Shown: one piece after another, positions 33,903 to 46,151 of the stretch
Layout of the letters: each line of letters starts with the position of its first letter
How positions within the stretch are numbered: the stretch's first letter is position 1
From: Clarkia xantiana subsp. parviflora
Lineage: Eukaryota > Streptophyta > Magnoliopsida > Myrtales > Onagraceae
DNA length: 64,000 nt
Assembly (NCBI GenBank): GCA_036873135.1
Contig: JAPTYO010000015.1
Coordinates: 5,478,839-5,542,838 of the forward strand
Direction of reading: 5' to 3'
Position numbers and translations under genes: made by a program
The notes under the pieces: model-generated
What the model was told of the DNA's origin: nothing
What the model saw: only the letters and a program-made list of their open reading frames with translations
Database searches by the model: none

Positions 33903-34433
33903 CTATATCCTTGTTGGTCTGTCATGTATGTCTTCCCTTAGTGCGGTGTATGTCCCTGTTGGGGTACTTGGTGGAATTCTTGCCTCCTTTGAGGTCTTGG
34001 CTGTCTGTCTGCCCCCCAGTGGGGTGTAGGCCCTGGCGTCCTGTTGTGTCTGTTGTTGCCTAGGAGGCAAAAATTGCTGCCTTCCCTCTGGGGGTGGCTC
34101 TTGATAATTTCTTCTTTGTTCTTCTCGCTGCCCTGCTCTAGGGTGCGAGTCGTGTTCTTCTTCTGGGACTTGTTCTTCCTCATGAACTTCTTCTTCTTCA
34201 TGCTGGTGTTGCCTTCTCTGCCTGTTCCTCAGGGTCTCCCTATAAGCTAGCAGCTCATCCAATGCGTGCATCAACCTTGGAGTCACTGTCTGTGCTCCTT
34301 GCGAGTATGTGGGCCTTATGTTGGTTGTGTGGGCACGATTGTCGTTCCTTTGAGTCATTATTTCATATGGATACCCTTGAGGTTGTGCCTCATAGTAGTA
34401 CCCCTGTGGAGGTGCCGTGTATTGGGATGGCAC
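33903..34433 (-). CDS. Pro/Gln/Glu-rich open frame near the 5' end of element B
   Basis: 176 codons on the minus strand at the position of gag's N-terminus. Low complexity: a Tyr/Gln/Pro start (APPQGYYYEAQPQGYPYE), then RQRRQHQHEEEEVHEEEQ and a Gln-rich stretch. No capsid or zinc-knuckle motif. It may be a leftover gag N-terminus or a non-coding accident. 32731-33902 contains short broken frames only. Confidence 0.35.
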   Translation of the reverse strand: MPSQYTAPPQGYYYEAQPQGYPYEIMTQRNDNRAHTTNIRPTYSQGAQTVTPRLMHALDELLAYRETLRNRQRRQHQHEEEEVHEEEQVPEEEHDSHPRAGQREEQRRNYQEPPPEGRQQFLPPRQQQTQQDARAYTPLGGRQTAKTSKEARIPPSTPTGTYTALREDIHDRPTRI

Positions 34434-34705
34434 TCCTTGTTGCCCCCCTGTCCCTGTGGCTTCCTAGTCAATGGAGTTGGAGCTGTGGAAGCCTCATCCC
34501 TGCTTGTTAGGCTGGGGTGCCTGTGGGGCTATCTGAGGCTCTGGTGTGCAGGCTGTTTCTCTGGGTTAGGCTGCCTTGCTGGAGGTATAGGATGTCTTTC
34601 TTGCCTATTGCCCCCAGGTGGGCGATTATCTCTAGACACTAAGTTGTTCGTCTTCGCTCTCGTAATTGTCAGGCTTTCTGTTCGAAGCCCACGGACGGCG
34701 CCAAG

Positions 34706-35935
34706 TGTTAGGTTATAAAGTCTAGGTCAACGGGTCGTCAATCTAGAATTTATCTCCCACTAATGAAATGTCGGGTTCACTGTTCCTAGGACTAGTCATT
34801 CTGATACATGCCCTTCTGCTCCCTTGGGGTAGTCGTTCTGATATATGTCCTTCTCTTCTCTCCTTCTGACCTCCTTTCCTTCTCTCCTTCTGACCTCCTT
34901 TCCTTCTCTCCTTCTGACCTCCTTTCCTTCTCTCCTTCTGACCTCCTTTCCTTCTCTCCTTCTGACCTCCTTTCCTTCTCTCCTTCTGACCTCCTTTCCT
35001 TCTCTCCTTCTGACCTCCTTTCCTTCTCTCCTTCTGACCTCTTGAGGCTTGTACTTCTTACCCCTGGGGCTTGTCCTACTGCTCTATGCTCTTCTGCTTC
35101 CTTGGCTCTCTTCTCCTTGCTACCCTGCAAGAGGGGCAATACCAGGCACAGAGGGGGGGGTGGTGCCTGATGAACCCTCTCCGATGCCTAAGTCAGTACG
35201 GTTTTAGAGAGATAAAGCTAGAGAGATGTCAGAGCAAAATTGTGCCACTTGCCAAGATGTCCAAATGAGTTGTGAAGGTGGGGTATTTATAGGCAACGGT
35301 GTCATTAAGGTGGCTTAATGACATCGTTAACCTTTAAACACAATTAATTAACCTTTAAGCGCATAATTAAGACTTTAGGATACGGAGAAGGTAGGCGGAG
35401 TGAATCGAGGGTGGGAGTCCGAAAATGGTGCCGGGGCCCTTAGGGGGAGGAGAAATCCGACCCCCAAGGGTAGGGGTTGGGTGAGGGCACCCAACCCCTC
35501 CTAGGGAGGATGGGGTTGGCCAACCCCATCCCCCCTAGGGGAGATCGGGTTGGCCGACCCGATCTCTCCTAGGAGAGATCGGGTTGGCCGACCCGATCTC
35601 TCCTAGGAGAGATCGGGTTGGTCCACCCGATCTCCCCTAGGGGAGATCGGGTTGGTCCACCCGATCTCCCCTAGGGGAGATCGGGTTGGTCCACCCGATC
35701 TCCCCTAGGGGAGATCGGGTTGGCTGACCCGATCTCCCCTAGGGGAGGTCGGGTGTGGCCACCCAACCTCACCTAGGCGAGTCTGACTCGGCCGGACGGG
35801 CGCTTCGGCCTCGTCCGAGCCGTTGGTGTTTTCGCGAAGGGTTCGGGTTGAAGTTTCGATTTACAATCATAAATGGGACGATAAAAATGTAACGGTTCGG
35901 AAGTCAACGGGTTCAAATTGGGCGTATATCCATCA
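34706..35935 (-). repeat. 5' LTR of element B
   Basis: 1230 bp, with the 24-bp array (34853-35043), hairpin (35143-35169), minus-strand TATAAATA (35284-35291) and palindrome array (about 35475-35775). It keeps the 39 bp lost on the left. Confidence 0.95.
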
Positions 35936-35942
35936 CTCACTC

Positions 35943-36970
35943 TATCATATTTTTTAAGATTTTGCTAAAATGCCGATTTTAAAGCTGTTAGATAATAGAG
36001 AAAATGAAGTTGATTTAAAAAAAATATACTTATTTATCAGATCTCAATAGTTGCACACATTTTAATATGCTTAATTTAACGACTAAAATACATAAGTCAA
36101 ATCCCATTTTAACTTAAAATATTATTTTAACTAAAGAGATATAAATTTGTTAACGGTACTCATATTTAGGAAGTGTTCTTTACATAAACATAGATAGAAA
36201 GAGCTTCTAATAATATATTGGGTTAACAAGTTATTTGTGTATCAGATTTACCCTTCTTGCTTTTTTGTGTCTCATGATCAAATTCTTGTTTTGGGTGTCT
36301 CGGGATTCATTTTAGTCGCCTTTAAGTGTCTTCACGGATGTTTTTCTCTCCGTCCAGTCATTTCTATAAACTCACTCGCCCACTCATAATCACTCACTCT
36401 CTACTTTTTACAAAATCGCTCAAGTTTTCCCCAAACTTAAACAACCAAAAGATAGGGTTTCTGGTAGAGTGGTGTGGAGCAATTTTCAGCAACAACAGAG
36501 CGGGATTTACCGACACGGACGTGGTCAGCTTCTCAGGTAACGGGAATGAAGCCTGCATGGGAGCTTGAATTTGACAGTCGGTTCGTCGGAATTGGCTTCG
36601 GTAAAATAATCACTCTGAAACGCCTCAACCGAAATGAACCTGAGACACTCAAAAGCAACAATTTAATCCCAATACGCCAAAAAGTAACTTGGAATAAACC
36701 TTGGTCACTAAATACATTCTTAACTTAATATATAGTATCATATATATTTTTTAAGAAACATATCTAATTTTGTACCATGCCCAGATTAATAATTAGTTTA
36801 TTTATCCTTATAAATTCAACTGAGATTAAATTGGTTCTAACTTTAGTCATGTGACCATAACAATGGCTTTCTTGCAATTAGTAAGTAATATATCTACATA
36901 ATTTTTACAAAAAAAAAATATTTGCGTCAATAGTGTGTAGAATTATGTAAACGATATGGATTCAGATCTC
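35943..36970. other. AT-rich stretch with no supported gene
   Basis: Between the plastid fragment and the foldback. 36320-36540 has CTATAAACTC, a CT/CA-rich leader-like run and CTCAGGTAACG, which could be a promoter, leader and splice donor of a lost gene. The open frames here lack ATG starts, so I do not call a gene. Confidence 0.4.
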
Positions 36971-37151
36971 ATGCCCCACTCTTTGTGCCTCACCGTTAAG
37001 ATTTTGATACGTGTTTTTAGATTTAATATTTTCCTTGGTTCACCAATTCTAATAGGATTTTAGAAGAAAAAAACCACAAATTTAATTACACCCAGGACAT
37101 ATGTCATGATCTTAACAGTGAGACACGATCTGAGACACCAAGAGTGGGGCA
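36971..37151. repeat. Foldback (MITE-like) inverted repeat
   Basis: Left arm 36971-37000 (ATGCCCCACTCTTTGTG, CCTCACCGTTAAG) and right arm 37111-37151 (CTTAACAGTGAGACACG, CACCAAGAGTGGGGCA) pair imperfectly, with about 11 extra bases in the right arm. Copia 3 inserted at its right tip. No clear target duplication of its own was found. Confidence 0.6.
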
Positions 37152-37153
37152 GG

Positions 37154-37754
37154 TGTTGGATTACGGGGACGTAATACTAAGGAATGCTAAAACGTGTACA
37201 TGCAAGTAATCGAATTACGCAGCGGAATAATGTGCACATACCTCAATAGCTTTCCTGCTCAAGAACGTTGTGGAGGGAGTTCTGATCCTCCGGTCGGAAC
37301 CCGTACAAGTTCTTCGTGAAAAGAAGTCCTACGCGGTATAAGCTCCACAGCATATCCTCTGATCGATTCTTCAACAGGGACAGAACCTCGGACTGAATAC
37401 TCGGGAGCAATTTAGCACACTAATGGTGGTGTTAGGGGGCCGGCTGAAATATGCTTGTAGAGAGAAAGGGATTTCTCTCAAATCACAACTTAGGAGGAGT
37501 TGTGATCAAGGTGTGTTTTGGGAGTGACCCCAAAACCTCCTTATATAGTGGGAGGAGGAGAAAATCCTCATCCCTACTATTAGGGTTTCGGTCAACCTAT
37601 GATGTGGGTGGGAGGCCCAATTTTGGGCCTCCCATGTCACATGGGAATTGGGTCTAGCCCAATTAGCCCTAATGTGACATTTACCTAATTATCTTAGGTA
37701 ACCACATATATTAACGGGCTACCAATTACGGCGCCACGTCACCATATGCTAACA
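37154..37754 (-). repeat. 3' LTR of copia 3
   Basis: 601 bp; preceded in element sense by a purine tract (37755-37767). TG/CA ends and the GCAGG duplication define the limits. 37755-38699 is a non-coding 3' region. Confidence 0.95.
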
Positions 37755-38699
37755 TCTCCCACTCGCCAGAATGGGAGGGTGCCTGTTAATGTATTGTCAT
37801 CCAATAGCATCAACTTCTCAGTCTTCAGTTATTGTCTTCGTCTCCGAATAGTTCATACGAGGTTTGCCATGCGACCGGCGGATACGACGGGCATCGTGCT
37901 ACTCATCTGTTAGGAGTGTTGTAGCGCCCGCAGAACGTTGATTCCCTTTCGTAAATCAATCCGGTTGGTGGCCACCTAATGAACACAAGAGTCGGTGAAT
38001 TGTAGGTGAAAATGACCATCCCCATTGCTTATACCCTTAGTCTAACACAACCGGTTTCCAAGACGTGGTCACTTGGCCGTTTTCTTTGGCTCTACGCTCG
38101 TACGCCGGGAAGCGAACATTAAGCCAGACAACTGGGATCAATCACACGCTCAAGGTGAAGAACTATGTGCCCTTTGAACCACAAGGATTCTATCTAGCAC
38201 AGCCGAGCATGACCCTGTGGTCGAACATGGCACGCCTAGTATGAAACACGTGTCGATAGAACACCTGGACAAGCCAGGGGTGGGATATGTCAATCATGCT
38301 ATCGTAGAATCTTTCATCTGGCCCTGAATGTGATTTTAATGATGGACATAGTCCAACACGACGATTTACAAAACAAAGATTAAGTCATGCTTTAAGCGTG
38401 ACCAAGTTATCGTTTCGTTTAACCAGGTTTATCCCTATGGTTCTTAGCCAATCTTGCTTTGGTAGAGGTCTCCCTCTCCTACAAGATGACCGTGCCTGTG
38501 TGACGAGGCAAAGTTCACATCCGACATAATTTTGGTGGAAGAGTTTTACATTTTTCTACGACTTAGTTTATAGACAGTAAAATCCGATTTTATTTATCAT
38601 TATGACGTTGATAGATCATATACTCAATTTGTAATTCTTTTATTCAATCGAAATGTTATCTCAAATGTCAAAATGCCATCACTCATACAAGCCACTTAT

Positions 38700-40143
38700 T
38701 AAGCTCTATGTAATCCAAGCAGTTTTACGTGCTTTTTGAAAATTTCTCTACGTAATGGCTTAGTTAAGGGGTCTGCGACCATATTGTCTGTGGACAAGTA
38801 TTCTAAAGCGATTATATTGTCTTCCACAACAGATTTGGCATAATTGTATTTCACATCAATGTGTTGGTCCTACTATGGTACTTTGGATTCTTAACTGCTG
38901 CAATGGCTGCCTGACTGTCGGAGTATACCTTCACAGGTTTGCTCTTCTTGTCAGTGCTAATTAATGTAGTAAGAAGCCTTTTCAGCCATACCGCTTCTTG
39001 TGCGTTTTTAGAAAGGGCAACGAATTCTGATTCCATAGTGGAAAGCGCGACACATGATTGCTTCTTGCTTACACATGATATGACAGCATCAGCAAGGAGG
39101 AAAACTCCCCCTGTGGTGGACTTACGATCGTCCAGATCGCTACCGTGGTCGGCGTCACTATAACCAGTCAATTCGACTTGCTTGCCCTTATAGCACAGAA
39201 CGTAGTCGGCAATACCTTTCAGATATCTTATAATTCGTTTTACGGCCTTTAAATGTTGATTGCCAAGATCTTATTGGAATCTTGCTACAAGGCCCACAGC
39301 GTAACAGATGTCCGGACGAGTACATAGCATGGCATACATTAGACTTCCTACCATGCTTAGATACTCTGCGTTCTTCATCTGTTCACGCTCCTGCTGGTTT
39401 TTCGGGCCATCACGCTTTGACAGCGCGCACCTGAACACAACCGGCGTATCCACGGGTTTGGCATCGAGCATTCTGAATCTTTTCAACAGTTTGTTGATAT
39501 ATGATTCTTGAGATAGACACAATCTCCGGGCGGCACGATCTCGGGCAATTTTAATGCCTAAGATGTACGTGGTCTCTCCCATGTCTTTCATCTCAAATGG
39601 GAATACTAACCAGGACTTTGATTTATTCATAAAACTCACATCGTTCGCAGCAATGAGTATGCCATCCATGTATAAGGTTATGATGACATATTTAGACCCG
39701 GAGGTCTTGGTGTAAACACAGGGATCCTCGTGAAGATTCACAAATCCGTTTCCGATGATTTTCTCGTTGAATCTGCGATACCATTGCCGAGACGATTATT
39801 TAAGCCTGTAAATAGATCTTTGGAGTTTGCAAACTTTACGTTCTTTGCCAGGAGTAATAAAACCCTCTGGTTGCTCCATACAGATCTCTTCCTCCAGGTT
39901 TCCATGGAGGAATGCGGTCTTAACATCCATTTGGTGCAGCTCTAGATCGAGACATGCAACAAGGGCAAGGATGGCCCTAACTGTGGTATAACGCACAGTT
40001 GGTGAGTATGTTTCATCAAAGTCCACTCCGTGAATTTGGGTATATCCTTTCGCAATCGTTCGAGTTTTGCACCACTCGATCTTTCCATCAGTAGTGAATT
40101 CTAAAACTTCACTTTCTAGCTCTGCGGTTAGCAGGTTAATCAA
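38700..40143 (-). pseudogene. Copia 3 RT and RNase H, broken
   Basis: Three minus-strand frames: 39796-40143 (RT N-terminus: [31 protein letters not shown]), 39271-39741 (LYMDGI where a working enzyme has YVDD, then LGIKIARDRA, SLMYAMLCTRPDICYAVGL) and 38851-39171 (RNase H: SDADHGSDLDDRKSTTGG, STMESEFVALS, VYSDSQAAIAAVKN). Frameshifts near 39795 and 39250 and the altered YVDD box show it is dead. The two RNase H acidic regions are still readable. Confidence 0.9.
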
Positions 40144-41899
40144 CTAAAGACTAAAAACGAATTTATTCTTATTTAGGCATTTTTCATCCTCCATTGTTTC
40201 CTCCATTCCTTCGTTTGAGGTCCTTTCAATGCTTGCTGAACCGTCACTGGTTCATGAACGAAAGTCTCACTTGATGGGATACTTCTTGAAATAAGTTCGT
40301 TGCCTTTAATTATGTCTAGGCTCGATAATCCCATCTATAACTTGATCGTTACTCCCTCTCGGAATGATGCTTCTTTTCGGAGCATTACTCCCACTTGGAA
40401 CAATGGCGGTGCTGGAACATTGATTACAACTTTCTTAGAATGACCTCTTGGCCTCGGGATTTTACCTCCAAGATTTATTTTTTGATCACTAGGATATGGA
40501 ACCAAGTTAGTCTTTTTCTTCCCACTAGAAATAATGGGTAGTTGTATTAGTTCAGCATTATGATTATCAGGTCCGACTTGATTCGCATTAATATTTAGTG
40601 ATGATTGTGTGAGGGGGAGTGACCCCTCTCACTGGATTTATTATGAGGATGTTTCCATCATCATTTACCATATCATTCACTAATGCTATATCATTCTCCC
40701 ACTCGAAGTAAGTGGGACCTGAGAATCTCATTTTATCCATTTTAACTTGATCAGAACTTTAGTTCGTTTCGTTCCGCAAAGCATTGGAAATCCATCCTCA
40801 AATTTCTATAATGTGTCATGTTCGATCACGTTACCATTAATCCAAGCTAATCTTAAACTTGTATTCTTTAAGAGTAGACCGTACTCTTGATAAATACATG
40901 TTTAATGTGCAAATTAATGCTCATTTATGATAAGGTTTCACCCGTATCATTTCTTAGCTTTTAAGGTAACGCTTCAACCGATTTTATTGGAACATAGTTT
41001 TACATTAATATGAATCAACTTAATTTTGTCCCGTAGGAATAATTAATGTTGAGTTCTAACATAATGTAATTTTAAACTATGCTTCTTTGAAATATTTTAT
41101 TGATATGATTACTTAGCCAAACTTTTCGTTCAAGGCTTATAGTGGGAGAGTCATTTTACTGACTACTTCCTTTCGTTTATTAACTTATCCAGAGACTTAT
41201 CCACCTCATGGACTATGCATTTGAGCTCTTGCTTAATGCCATAGTTGATGTACTACTCGATTGTAGTAGCATTAAAGCATACTTCTAACCATGGTAGTTA
41301 TCAATGAGTTATTTTTACAAACGAAAATTCAGCATTCATTTATTAAGACAGCTTGATATTAAATTTGTACTTTAAAACGATCTGTTCCGTCTTTCGAGGT
41401 GCACGCGCGTATGGCGCATAAAACCAGTTTTATCCCGTGGTTTAAATCGTTTCATTTCCAAATGTAATTTAATCGGTTTTGATCATGTTTAATTATTACG
41501 CAAATAATCATTTTAAATGGAGTACTAACAAATAAGAACTACTAAATCTTTCGATCTAGCTACACAATCGATGGGTATGTTCAGTTCAGTTGTACCGACC
41601 GAGATGACGGAGTATGTGAGTCGTTTCGTTTTACTCGTCCACTTTTACCTGGCCGAAATTTTGGTCCTAACATGTAGATTTGTATTTTCGTTTCGGATCG
41701 TTCTGGTTCAACCGAGACGTTAAATTAATAAGCAAATTGAGCTTCGAAAGAGCAATAACCAAAATTTTATAAACGAACAACGAACGATAAATGACAATGG
41801 TATAGTTCTTGATCTGAAGTTTGCATATTTGATCCATGATTCTGGCGCATATAGTCAAGAACTTTGAGTCATGTTGAACATCTCGTCTGAGTAAATTCA
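40144..41899. other. Copia 3 linker and non-coding spacer
   Basis: The first 600 bp match the pre-RT linker of copia 1 and 2. The remainder corresponds to 5250-6550 of copia 1. No integrase motif (DRGGEY, NGVAERRNR) is seen on the minus strand. Confidence 0.6.
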
Positions 41900-42600
41900 C
41901 GAGTGAATCACTTCAAATGATCTGTGTCTGTATAAAACATTTTACAGTTTCATACACATGACTTACGAGGCGTATTTAAGACGCATTTTATCAACGGGGT
42001 TTAACCCACCGGATTATTGTATAGGACTTATTCGGTCCAGTTCTCTTCTTACTATACGGATCATGGTTCACTTCTTTCGAACTCATTATGGTGTGCAGAT
42101 AAGGTTTCTCTTTCACTGTTGTGGTTACTGTATTTGATTAGGCTCACGGTTATTGAGTCTTGTCAATATCAGACAACCATATACATTATTTTCATATTGA
42201 CCTATCATCCTGAAGATCCGATGCAGTTTTTACGCCGACATCCATGAAAAGAGAGAAGACCATCTCCTTCAACCGAAATATTATAGCGTTTGCATCCTTG
42301 CTTCACCGAGTCGGATGCGAAGGAATACTAAGCTATAACATTGTCTGGTTTCAATTGAACTCTTCATCAACCCCCTTTTTACCAAGGTCGAATGTATCAC
42401 CATATATGCGTTCAGATCATCAAAGAATCTACTCCAAATCTTGGGGAAACAAATTATCACATTCATTTCTCATTGTAAAAATCATACAGATTACTGTATT
42501 CATCCGTAGTTGTCCTCTCCACTTTTCGGAATCGTAGTGGAGAGTTCAACACACACTCCAATTTTATTCATCATAATTAATACCATCAAGATTGCGAGTA
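41900..42600 (-). pseudogene. Decayed gag of copia 3
   Basis: Collinear with the gag of copia 2 (21905-22588), with nucleotide blocks in common (for example the segments around CCTGAAGATCCGATGC and CCGTAGTTGTCCTCTCC), but no long minus-strand frame remains. Called by position and patchy similarity. Confidence 0.5.
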
Positions 42601-43959
42601 ATATCGAATCGCACTAATTGAGCCAACTCTCACATTGATGATTATGTAAATCAGGAAGACAATAACATTTTGACAGAATTGCAAACATCGGATTATCTAT
42701 TAAGATGGAACACAACAAATAGTGATCCCTCAGTCATCTAGACCAAACCGACCGCCAGTAAACTGAGGGAAGGGGGTCCGTGAAAGAATCCACACTACCG
42801 TCGTGTCCAATATAATAGATCAGTCTTTTGAAAAACGGTTATTATATTTCAAATTACCGCAATGAGAATTTTCAAATAAGCATACCTGATCTTGGATTTC
42901 CCATGGCTCTTTTTGATTTTGTAAAAATTATCCGATAATTTACGCATGCATAATACTATATCACGCCATAAACATCGAACAGACCAAAACATCATGCTTA
43001 CGCGTCATGCGTCTAATGTTCCTTAGCTTACATAATTCTACTTAAAGTAAATTACCACATGCTTTCATTCATGAACATCCTAGCATACGTGTCAAAACAT
43101 GCAACATCCGCATACATCATGCATAATTGGCGACTGATATTTTCAGTTTTAAAAACGTCTTGAAAATATTAGGGGTTGATTTGCAATTCATGCTTACAAT
43201 CTTATTATGCGAAATATCTAGACATGATTCTAGGCACTTTCAATCAGCATAGCATGTCTATCCTATTGCGCAAACCATATATTTAAATCCTAGAGCTCAA
43301 TGCTCGCAATATATTATCCAGCTAGCTTGACTAAGTCAAGACGAAAGTTCTAATATATATATATATATATTGCAGAAAGTAAACAATTGCAATTCAACCC
43401 TACTAATTCAATCCAGTCCCAAAAACATGCATATCCGAGATCCATCCCCATAATCGTAACTAGGCATTAGAGTTTTAACCGAAAGCGTGTATAAAACTCA
43501 AACCCTAAGAGCACTGTTTAGGTTGATTTTATAGTTCAAAAACATTTTGGATTTAAAATTTGACATCCTATTTTATTGAACATTTAAAATTCCCGAAAAT
43601 TTTTAAAATCTAGTTCGGTCCAATTTAAAATCCGGTCTGAGTCGGTCTGGTTTTTAAAAAATCCGGTTTGGTCCGAAACGGTTCAATAAAATAAGATTGT
43701 GTTTCGCTTCATCACTTGAAACCGGTTAGGTTTAGATTCATTTAGTTACCTAGGTTCAACCCTACCCATCTAGGTTGATCTGATTAAGAAAATCCGAATT
43801 GGTTTAACCCTGATCCGATATTGCAAATTGCATTGGCCCATAAACCCTAGTGGGTTCGGCAAAAACATTTCTTTTAGGCTAAATAGAGTTTTAAAGTCCA
43901 CCAAATACTTAACTTAGCCAACAAGACATATTAATTATGTAAAATATTTTCTAATATTG

Positions 43960-44002
<43 letters not shown>

Positions 44003-44731
44003 CGGCACTTATATATTATTAATATATATAAATATTGTCAAGATTTTATCTTTAAGATGTAAATCAATTAACAATATAAATATATATATAATTTTCGGCC
44101 AAATATATATATAATTATTGTCAAATATATGTTTAGGGATTAAATATATAGACAATATATCTTCTTAATCTTTTTAAGTAACCAAATCATATCAATATAT
44201 CTTTATCCCTATATTTTAGCTAAATATATTGATAGTTTATATATTTTACTATATAATGTGAATATTTCTTTATCTTTCCAATTTATAGATATATTGTCTC
44301 CTTTTAATAAAATTAAAATATGGTAACAAATATATCAAACCTAGGCCGACCGAATTTTTCTTTCTTGCACACTAAGAAATTAAAAATTTTACCTAATAAT
44401 TCACCTAGGGTTTCGGCCATAACACAAAAAGTTGGAAAAATTGTCAAATTTTAAGATCAAACACTATTATGATCATGAATCCAAAAAGTGTTCTTGATAA
44501 AACTCATTGTGTTCTTGAAGACCATTAATCAAACTTAATATTGAAACCAAAATTTTCGGTTTTGATCTATAAAAACATTTAAATTCCAAAAAATTTAATT
44601 TTTTAAAGATCAAACACATAAAATTTGTTTAAAAATTTCGGATTACCCAAAAAATTTCGGTTTTTTATGAATATTCAAGAACATCAGTTTATCAAAATTT
44701 TAAGAACTCCTAAACCTTGCTCTGATACCAC
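42601..44731 (-). other. 5' leader of copia 3 with AT microsatellites
   Basis: No gene. (AT)n runs at about 43351-43371 and 43961-43997. The last 20 bp hold the Met-tRNA primer site next to the right LTR. Confidence 0.75.
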
Positions 44732-45331
44732 TGTTGGATTACGGGGACGTAATACTACAGAATGCTAAAACGTGTACAAGCAAGTAATCGAATTACGCAG
44801 CGGAATATTGTGCACATACCTCAATAGCTTTCCTGCCCAAGAACGTTGTGGAGGGAGTTCTGATCCTCCGGTCGTAACCCGTACAAGTTCTTCGTGAAAA
44901 GAAGTCCTATGCGGTATAAGTTCCACAGCAAATCCTATGATCGATTCTTCAACGGGAACAGTTCACGGACTGAATGCTCGTAAGCAATTTGGCACATCAA
45001 TGGTGGTGTTAGGGGGCCGGCCGAAATATGCTTGTAAGGAGAAAGGGATTTCTCTCAAATCACAACTTAGGAGGAGTTGTGATCAAGGTGTGTTTTGGGA
45101 GTGACCCCAAAACCTCCTTATATAGTGGGAGGAGGAGAAAATCCCCCTCCCTACTATTAGGGTTTCGGTCGACCTATGATGTGGGTGGGAGGCCCAATTT
45201 TGGGCCTCCCATGTCACATAGGAATTGGGTCTGTCCCAATTAGCCCTAATGTGACATTTACCTAATTATCTTAGGTAACCACATATATTAACGGGCTACC
45301 AATTACGGCGCCACGTCACCATATGCTAACA
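44732..45331 (-). repeat. 5' LTR of copia 3
   Basis: 600 bp; followed by the duplicated GCAGG and then unrelated sequence. Confidence 0.95.
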
Positions 45332-45355
45332 GCAGGATATTTAACAAAAACCGTA

Positions 45356-46151
45356 TCTATATATATTATAAATTCTGAATGAAAGATAATAATAGGGTGA
45401 ATGTGGAGCTGATGATTTTGGTTTTTACGTTAATCGATGCATTTATGACAATTGAGCTAGGTTTCTTAGTCATTAACTTCATAGAATTGATTGCACTAGG
45501 AGCTGAGGGTTTTTAAGTTGCAATTAATCGCAATTAAAATTTTGTTGATTTCGAACCGTTCAAGATTCAATGTATACAATTAATCGCAATTAAAATTTTG
45601 GACTTTCCAAGATTCAATGTATGCAATTAATCGTAATTAAAATTTCCATGATTTCAAACCGTTCAAGATTCAATGTATGCAATTAATTGCAATTAAAATT
45701 TCGGACCGTTCAAGATTCAATGTATGTAATTAATCGAAATTAAAATTTCGCTGATTTTTAACAGACGCTTGATGCGGAGCCGGCGAACGAAAATACTAGG
45801 CGGTACGGGCGGCTGACAGTCTCAGTGGTAGAGCCATCTCTATCTCCGGCGAGATATCTCCGGTGATCGAAGCTATATATGTTGAAGAACAGACACTTGA
45901 CATGTATCCGACGACCAAAGGTAGCATGCGGTACGGGCATCTAAAATTAATTTGTGAATTTGCGCAATGGTATTTTATAGTTCAAAATTTTCAGTCTTTC
46001 GTTTACTTTTTCAAATTTCAGACTGATATTCTATTTAAAAATAGTGTTTCAACATATTACAAATAGTCAGTATAAATTTCATCGAATATTAGTTTGTTAA
46101 TTATACATATTTGGTAAGTCATCTCGCGCGATGCGCAGGAAATGCACCTAG
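45356..46151 (+). mobile_element. Probable non-autonomous Helitron, about 796 bp
   Basis: Starts TCTATATATATTATAAATTC after an A and ends with a GC-rich palindrome (GCGCGATGCGC, 46126-46136) followed 11 bases later by CTAG before a T. A 5' TC, a hairpin near the 3' end, CTRR and an A/T target fit Helitron ends. The stem is only about 4 bp, so the call is moderate. Inside are tandem repeats and a GC-richer 45760-45930 stretch of unknown origin. Confidence 0.5.
45505..45755. repeat. About 60-bp imperfect tandem repeats
   Basis: Four to five copies containing CAATTAATCGCAATTAAAAT and GTTCAAGATTCAATGTATGC with variable spacing, inside the probable Helitron. Confidence 0.8.

Larger units (their letters stand above)
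25515..35935 (-). mobile_element. Complete non-autonomous Tat-related LTR retrotransposon 'B', 10,421 bp
   Basis: LTRs at 25515-26705 (1191 bp) and 34706-35935 (1230 bp), TG...CA ends, flanked by CTCAC (25510-25514 and 35936-35940). The primer site (TTGGCGCCGTCCGTGGGCT in minus sense, 34687-34705) and the purine tract (CTCGGGGGCATG, 26706-26717) show minus orientation. The LTRs look identical except for a 39-bp block missing on the left. Where gag-pol should lie, only a Pro/Gln-rich frame and a degenerate protease are visible; no RT, RNase H or integrase motif is found. It is related to element E, with which it shares LTR ends and internal arrays. Confidence 0.93.
37154..45331 (-). mobile_element. 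Complete Ty1/copia element 'copia 3', 8,178 bp, non-autonomous
   Basis: LTRs 37154-37754 (601 bp) and 44732-45331 (600 bp) begin TGTTGGATTACGGGGACGTA and end CATATGCTAACA; roughly 30 differences by eye (about 95% identical). Direct repeats GCAGG flank it (37149-37153, 45332-45336). The minus-strand primer site is TGGTATCAGAGC (44719-44730), the canonical initiator Met tRNA match; the purine tract GAGTGGGAGA precedes the left LTR. Inside are RT/RNase H and decayed gag, but no protease or integrase. Confidence 0.95.

Noticed and set aside
36326..36728. Possible short host gene with splice donor
   Set aside because: Open frames begin at GTG, not ATG, and no second exon or homology is visible; kept only as a remark.
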